Part shown: positions 52,214-56,511 of the stretch, piece by piece | How the letters are laid out: every line of letters starts with the position of its first letter | How positions within the stretch are numbered: position 1 is the stretch's first letter | Assembly: GCA_948470255.1 (NCBI GenBank) | Contig: CAOKOS010000012.1 | Span: 1-56,511 of the forward strand | Origin: an uncultured Lachnotalea sp. | GTDB lineage: Bacteria > Bacillota > Clostridia > Lachnospirales > Lachnospiraceae | Direction of reading: 5' to 3' | Length of the DNA: 56,511 nucleotides | Made by a program: the position numbers and the translations under genes | The notes under the pieces: generated by a model | What the model saw: the letters and a program-made list of their open reading frames with translations, nothing else | Told to the model about the DNA's origin: nothing | Databases searched by the model: none

Positions 52214-55020
52214 GGCCGGAAAAACTTGTGATTTCTGCCTTTGGGCCTTATGCCGGGAGGACAGAGATTTCGATGGCAGAATTGGGGGAATCCGGGCTTT
52301 ATCTGATCACCGGGGATACAGGGGCCGGAAAGACAACGATTTTTGACGCCATTGCTTTTGCCCTCTACGGGGAGGCCAGCGGGAGAAGCAGGGAACCGTC
52401 CATGCTCCGTTCCAAATATGCTTCCCCTGATACTCCGACGGAAGTGGAACTGACTTTTTCTTATGGGGGGTCTTCTTATAAGGTGACAAGGAACCCTGAA
52501 TATGAAAGGCCGGCAAAACGCGGTGAAGGTATGGTCCGTAGGCGGGCGGAAGCCAGTTTGCTCTATCCTGATGGAAGAATTATCACAAAAGGACGGGAGG
52601 TAAATGCCGCTGTGCAGGAAATACTGGGCCTGGACAGGGAGCAATTTTCCCAGATCGTTATGCTGGCCCAGGGGGATTTCCTTCGGCTTTTGTTTGCGCC
52701 GACAGAAGAGAGAAAGGGGATTTTTCGGAAAATTTTTATGACGGCTCCCTACAGAGAGCTGGAGCGGAGGTTGAAGGAAGAAGAGAAGCAGTGGGGAAAG
52801 CAGTATGGGGAGCAGAAGAACAGCCTTTCCCAGTATATTTCCGGTATTTGCTGGAAGAAAGAGGAAACAGGAAAAAATGTACAGGATGGGGCGGAGGAAA
52901 AGAGGGAGAGCGTTTCCGGAATAGAGGTAGAGCTTTTGGAAAGTCTGGAAGCGCTGCTCCTTCAGGATAAGGCAGACAGGGATATTCTCAAAGCCCAGGA
53001 AGCCGTTTTGCAGAAAGAACTGGAGTCAGCAAACCGCCTTTTAGGAAAGCTGGAGGAGACAGACAAAAATAGAAAACGCCTGGAGGAGGCAAAGGCCAAG
53101 CTTTTACAGACAGAAAAAATGGTTCAGGAAGCCCTGCAGGCGGTTGAAAGAGGAAAAGAGCAAAGCGGGAAAGTGGATTTGTGGAAAGAGCAGCTGGCCG
53201 CTTTGCGGGAAAGCCTGCCCCGCTATGAAGAACTCTCGCAGGCAGAAAGAGAGCTGGAGGAAAAAGTAAAAGAGCAGGCGGCTGCAGAGGACAGTTTGGC
53301 GGAATTTTCAAAAAACTTAAGAAAATTGGAGGAGGGCCTGGCAGAGGAAAAAGGGGAAATCAAATTTCTTGGACTGGCCGGAGAGGAAAAAGAAAGGTTA
53401 AAGAATAAAAAAGAGCAGGAAGAAACAAGGAGAAGAGATCTCCTGGAATTGAAAAAAGCTTTGAACCAATGGGAAAAGCTTTCAGAAGATTGTGAGAGGG
53501 AACAGGCTGCTTATCTGGTATCCAGAGAAACAGAGGGACGGAGGAGGGAGGATTATGACAGGCTGAACAGAGCTTTTTTAGACGGACAGGCGGGAATCCT
53601 GGCAGAAGGACTTTTGGAAGGCGTTCCATGTCCTGTCTGTGGTTCTGAAGTCCATCCAAATCCAGCTAAAGTTTCTGACGCTATCCCGGAAGAGAAAGTC
53701 CTTAAGGAAGCGGAAGAAAAGTGGGAGGAAGCCCGTAGGGAGGTGCGGGAAAGCAGCGCCCGGTCAGGGGCGGCAAAGGCGGAAGAAAGGGCCAGGGGGC
53801 AGGAGATAAAAAGGCTGTCAGAAAAGCTTTGGCCAGGGGAATTTTTGGAAAAAACGCCGTGTTGTGTGAAAGAGGTAAAATCTTTAAAGGACAATCTGGA
53901 TTGTTTCCTTGAGAAAACCACGGAAAACCTCCGTATTATTGGAGAACAGATCGTTAAAGAGGAGAAACGAAAAGCCAGAAAAGAGCAACTGGAGCGGGAA
54001 ATTCCTGAAAAAGAAAGAGCTGTGGAGGCACAAAGAGGGGCGTTTCAGAGAAAGGCCAATGAAGTTTCGGCCCTGGCGGCGGCTTTTGAAGAAAAGCAGG
54101 CCAGATGGAAACAGATCAAAGCTGGATTATCCTGTGAAAATATAGAAGCGGCAGAAAAACAGCTGGAGGAAATTGCAAAACAGATTCAAAAGGCGGATGA
54201 GGCCTACCGTCAGGCAGAGAAGACCTATTTTGACCGGGAAAGGGACAGAGACGGACTAAAAGAGCAGATAGGGCTTTTGGAGCGCCAGATTTTGGAACTG
54301 GATGATTTTTCCATATCCCGGCAGCTGGAAGAGAAAGAACGATTGCAGGAAGAGTTAAAGGTGATCTCCGAAAATCTTCTGGAGATAGAGAAGAGGCTTT
54401 CTGTCAACAGACAGTGTCAAAAGGAGATTTTGGCAGGATACAGGGAGCTTAAAGAAACAGAGGAGCGCTGGAAATGGGTAAAAGCCCTTTCGTCCACAGC
54501 GGGAGGGACCATTCCCGGCAAAGAAAAAATCACTTTGGAAGCTTACGTCCAGATGAATTATTTTGACCGTATCATTGGAAGGGCCAACGCCAGGTTTATG
54601 GTGATGTCGGAAGGCCAGTATGAGTTGAAACGCCAGATGAGGGCTGCCGGAAATAAAAGCCAGAGCGGCCTTGAACTGAATGTCATAGACCATTATAATG
54701 GTACGGAGCGGAGTGTAAAGACATTATCCGGCGGGGAAGCGTTTCAGGCAGCGCTTTCGCTTGCCCTGGGACTTTCGGACGAGGTCTGTTCTTCGGCAGG
54801 CGGAATTCGTTTGGATACACTGTTGGTGGATGAAGGATTTGGAACGCTGGATGAAGAAGCGCTCCGTCAGGCAGTGGATACCCTGGCAGAGTTATCAGGT
54901 GGAAACCGCCTGGTGGGGATTATTTCCCATGTATCAGAACTTAAAAGGCGGATTGACAGGCAAATTGTGGTGCAGAAGGAGCAAATGGGAGGTAGCGCAA
55001 TTTCTGTTTCTGTGGTATGA
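52210..55020 (+). CDS. sbcC: Nuclease SbcC subunit (Rad50-like ATPase)
   Basis: SbcC is the SMC-type partner of SbcD. The 936-residue protein has Walker A GDTGAGKTT (ending Lys41-Thr42-Thr43), the Q-loop MLAQGDFLRLL, long coiled coils (about 190-450 and 490-760), the zinc hook CPVC at Cys474-Cys477 in the middle, the ABC signature LSGGEAFQAALSLALGL, and Walker B TLLVDEGFGTLDEEAL. The ATG at 52210 follows GGAGGAG by about five bases; another five codons upstream is less likely. Confidence 0.95.
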   Translation: MRPEKLVISAFGPYAGRTEISMAELGESGLYLITGDTGAGKTTIFDAIAFALYGEASGRSREPSMLRSKYASPDTPTEVELTFSYGGSSYKVTRNPEYERPAKRGEGMVRRRAEASLLYPDGRIITKGREVNAAVQEILGLDREQFSQIVMLAQGDFLRLLFAPTEERKGIFRKIFMTAPYRELERRLKEEEKQWGKQYGEQKNSLSQYISGICWKKEETGKNVQDGAEEKRESVSGIEVELLESLEALLLQDKADRDILKAQEAVLQKELESANRLLGKLEETDKNRKRLEEAKAKLLQTEKMVQEALQAVERGKEQSGKVDLWKEQLAALRESLPRYEELSQAERELEEKVKEQAAAEDSLAEFSKNLRKLEEGLAEEKGEIKFLGLAGEEKERLKNKKEQEETRRRDLLELKKALNQWEKLSEDCEREQAAYLVSRETEGRRREDYDRLNRAFLDGQAGILAEGLLEGVPCPVCGSEVHPNPAKVSDAIPEEKVLKEAEEKWEEARREVRESSARSGAAKAEERARGQEIKRLSEKLWPGEFLEKTPCCVKEVKSLKDNLDCFLEKTTENLRIIGEQIVKEEKRKARKEQLEREIPEKERAVEAQRGAFQRKANEVSALAAAFEEKQARWKQIKAGLSCENIEAAEKQLEEIAKQIQKADEAYRQAEKTYFDRERDRDGLKEQIGLLERQILELDDFSISRQLEEKERLQEELKVISENLLEIEKRLSVNRQCQKEILAGYRELKETEERWKWVKALSSTAGGTIPGKEKITLEAYVQMNYFDRIIGRANARFMVMSEGQYELKRQMRAAGNKSQSGLELNVIDHYNGTERSVKTLSGGEAFQAALSLALGLSDEVCSSAGGIRLDTLLVDEGFGTLDEEALRQAVDTLAELSGGNRLVGIISHVSELKRRIDRQIVVQKEQMGGSAISVSVV

Positions 55021-55057
55021 TACTGAGGAAGAATAATGTCGATTCGGAGGGAATTCA

Positions 55058-56077
55058 GTGAAAAGGACGATAAAGAGGGCGCTGGCCTTGGTAATGTTGT
55101 GCTGTTTGGCGGCTCTCTCCGGCTGCCAGAAAAAAGAGGGGGGTTCTTCCGCCTCAAAGCTGAAGGAGGAGGAATTATTCCGCCTGGAGGGAAAGGTCTG
55201 TACAAAGCAGGAAGCTCTTGTATTTGTATTAAGCCAGAAAAGCAGGTATGAGGACGGCTACGGGGCAGGGATCTGGGATGTGAAAGTAGGGGACGAGACT
55301 TTTGACTCCTATATGAAGAAAAACCTTCAGGATTTTCTTGTGAAGATGAAATGTATGGCGTTAATGGCAGATCAGTATGAGGTGGAGCTGAACGACGAAG
55401 AAAAGCTGAGGGTTTCCCATGCGGCGGAGATTTATATCAATGGCCTTCCGGATTCTGTAAAAAAAGCAACAGGGATTGATAAGGAAACGGCAGAAGAAGC
55501 TTTCCGGGATTATTATACAGCAAGCCTCCTGGTGGATAAACTGACGGCCAATGTCTCCACGGAGATCAGTGAAGACGAGGCTCGGGTGATTACGATACAG
55601 CAGATTTTTCTAAGTACGGAGAATGTGGATGCCGCGACCCGGGAAAAAAAGCGTACAGATGCCCAGGAGATTTTGAACCAGGCCCAGTCAGGCCAGGATT
55701 TTTCCCTTCTTGCCAAAAATGTAAATGAGTCGGAAATTTTTGAACGGGAATTGTCCAGGGGAGAGTCGGAACAGGCATTGGAGGCTGCTGCTTTTGCCCT
55801 TGGCGACGGTGAGGTGTCACCGTTGGTGGAGACGGAAAAGGGCTTTTATCTCATCCGGTGTGTCGATCATTACGATGAGGTTAAAACGGCCCAAAATAAA
55901 GAAGCCCTCGGAAAAAAACATAAAGAAGATTGCTTTTATGAATACTACTATGCTTTCGTGAGGGGAGTTACGGCAGAATATAATCAAAATGCCTGGGATG
56001 AGATTGATTACCGGGAAAGTTATGAACTGCAGGAGCAGGACTTTTATACGGTTTACAGCCAGTTTTTTCCTGTCTGA
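55058..56077 (+). CDS. Parvulin/PrsA-like peptidyl-prolyl isomerase lipoprotein
   Basis: The 339-residue protein is an exported lipoprotein: basic MKRTIKR, hydrophobic core, lipobox LSGC with Cys23. An N-terminal SurA/PrsA-like helical chaperone part (about 50-170) leads to a parvulin-type rotamase domain at about 175-280, with ITIQQIFLSTEN, AQSGQDFSLLAKNVNES and the closing ETEKGFYLIRCVD. Such proteins fold secreted proteins outside the membrane. The usual HILV-type start of the parvulin domain reads QQIFL here, so isomerase activity is uncertain. GTG at 55058 follows GGAGGG. A terminator follows. Confidence 0.82.
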   Translation: MKRTIKRALALVMLCCLAALSGCQKKEGGSSASKLKEEELFRLEGKVCTKQEALVFVLSQKSRYEDGYGAGIWDVKVGDETFDSYMKKNLQDFLVKMKCMALMADQYEVELNDEEKLRVSHAAEIYINGLPDSVKKATGIDKETAEEAFRDYYTASLLVDKLTANVSTEISEDEARVITIQQIFLSTENVDAATREKKRTDAQEILNQAQSGQDFSLLAKNVNESEIFERELSRGESEQALEAAAFALGDGEVSPLVETEKGFYLIRCVDHYDEVKTAQNKEALGKKHKEDCFYEYYYAFVRGVTAEYNQNAWDEIDYRESYELQEQDFYTVYSQFFPV

Positions 56078-56146
56078 GAAAGAAAATTTATCTTTTCAGG
56101 TGAAAATTTGGCCGTATAAGGGTGGAAGCTTCTCATTGGGCAGAAG

Positions 56147-56174
56147 AAAAGGGATGCACGGGGCATCCCTTTTT
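56147..56174. terminator. Terminator between the PrsA-like and Cys/Gly-rich genes
   Basis: GGGATGC and GCATCCC pair around ACGGG, flanked by an A-run and TTTTT, so it works in both directions. A second hairpin, GCTGTAC..GGGGAT/ATCCCC..GTACAGC, lies directly next to it at 56175-56205. Confidence 0.88.
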
Positions 56175-56230
56175 GCTGTACAGGGGATGTTATCCCCCGT
56201 ACAGCGAAATTCTTCCGCTTTACTGCGTCA

Positions 56231-56458
56231 TTAGCAGCCGCCGCAGATGCAGGACAGAAGGAGAATCCAAATCAGGCATCCACATCCGTCACCGCTACCG
56301 AAGCCAAGGTTTCCAAGACCACATCCACATCCGTCACCACCGCCGAAGCCGTTGCCGCAGGCACACAGAATCAGTAACAGGAATAAGATGTTGTTTCCGC
56401 CGAAGCCGGTTCCACAGCCGTTAGAGCATCCACAGTTTGTTGCAGCCAAATCACTCAT
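56231..56458 (-). CDS. Cys/Gly-rich small protein (high-cysteine HCB type)
   Basis: The 75-residue protein contains 12 cysteines and more than 20 glycines. It starts MSDLAATNCGCSNGCG, has a hydrophobic stretch ILFLLLILCAC near residues 24-34, a Gly/Asp/Cys repeat region (GDGCGCGLG and GSGDGCGC), a second hydrophobic stretch LIWILLL, and ends CICGGC. Proteins of this look are annotated in Clostridia as chorion class high-cysteine HCB protein 13, without known function. The ATG at 56458 follows GGAGG by eight bases; an ATG five codons earlier overlaps the ribosome site. CATATCTTA upstream resembles a sporulation sigma -10 element, but the -35 lies beyond the window edge. Confidence 0.75.
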   Translation of the reverse strand: MSDLAATNCGCSNGCGTGFGGNNILFLLLILCACGNGFGGGDGCGCGLGNLGFGSGDGCGCLIWILLLSCICGGC

Positions 56459-56511
56459 GGGGTAATCCTCCAAAGTTTGTTTACACTATAAGATATGTGG
56501 AGGGGCTTGCC

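Overview
The window reads as the chromosome of an endospore-forming Clostridia bacterium, most likely a Lachnospiraceae (Blautia/Ruminococcus/Lachnoclostridium-like). The evidence is the DAP-type murein genes, spoIIM and Spo0A-related genes, a T-box leader on leuS, strong AGGAGG ribosome sites, frequent GTG/TTG starts, Gram-positive PASTA kinase and LTA-synthase-like proteins, and the Firmicutes order priA-def-fmt-rsmB-rlmN-prpC-prkC-rsgA-rpe-thiN. The species call is inference; no rRNA gene is present.

Layout. 1-800: a frameshifted remnant of a Fic protein, then a promoter and T-box leader for leuS. 805-5019: leuS and a divergent ATP-type pckA. 5130-6780: an AT-rich, gene-poor zone with a small XRE regulator, a stand-alone Spo0A C-terminal domain protein and several inverted repeats. 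6784-10879: recA with an SOS box, rny, a Nudix hydrolase and spoIIM. 11144-13075, minus strand: popT (DUF368) and DAHP synthase. 13283-15343: an LTA-synthase-like sulfatase. 15400-15800: a cobalamin riboswitch with its own terminator, followed by a short gene-less transcript with a second terminator. 16002-20053: galE, a D,D-carboxypeptidase, tRNA-Ala(CGC) on the minus strand, and a phage-type holin/amidase pair. 20170-30410: a SpoIID-like peptidoglycan-binding protein, carAB, a CPBP protease, a PAP2 phosphatase, a DUF4854 lipoprotein and a Na/Pi-PhoU-like transporter. 30684-48761: a long plus-strand run, ftsK/spoIIIE, murE, murF, then the priA-to-thiN cluster. 48785-56077: pyridoxal kinase, maf, a HAD phosphatase, sbcD, sbcC and a parvulin-like lipoprotein. 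The right edge holds a 75-residue Cys/Gly-rich protein on the minus strand.

Common themes. Much of the window serves envelope building and its control: murE/murF make the stem peptide, DacF trims it, PopT recycles the lipid carrier, the LTA-synthase-like enzyme decorates the surface, and the PrkC/PrpC pair probably senses muropeptides. A second theme is translation maturation (leuS, def, fmt, rsmB, rlmN, rsgA). A third is DNA repair and replication restart (recA, priA, sbcCD, ftsK).

The least ordinary items are the cobalamin riboswitch that governs no recognisable gene and may drive a small RNA; a family of three hairpin-rich extragenic elements placed directly behind terminators; the orphan Spo0A-C protein; the host-like holin/amidase pair; and the Cys/Gly-rich small protein. 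No CRISPR array, insertion sequence or intact prophage was seen.
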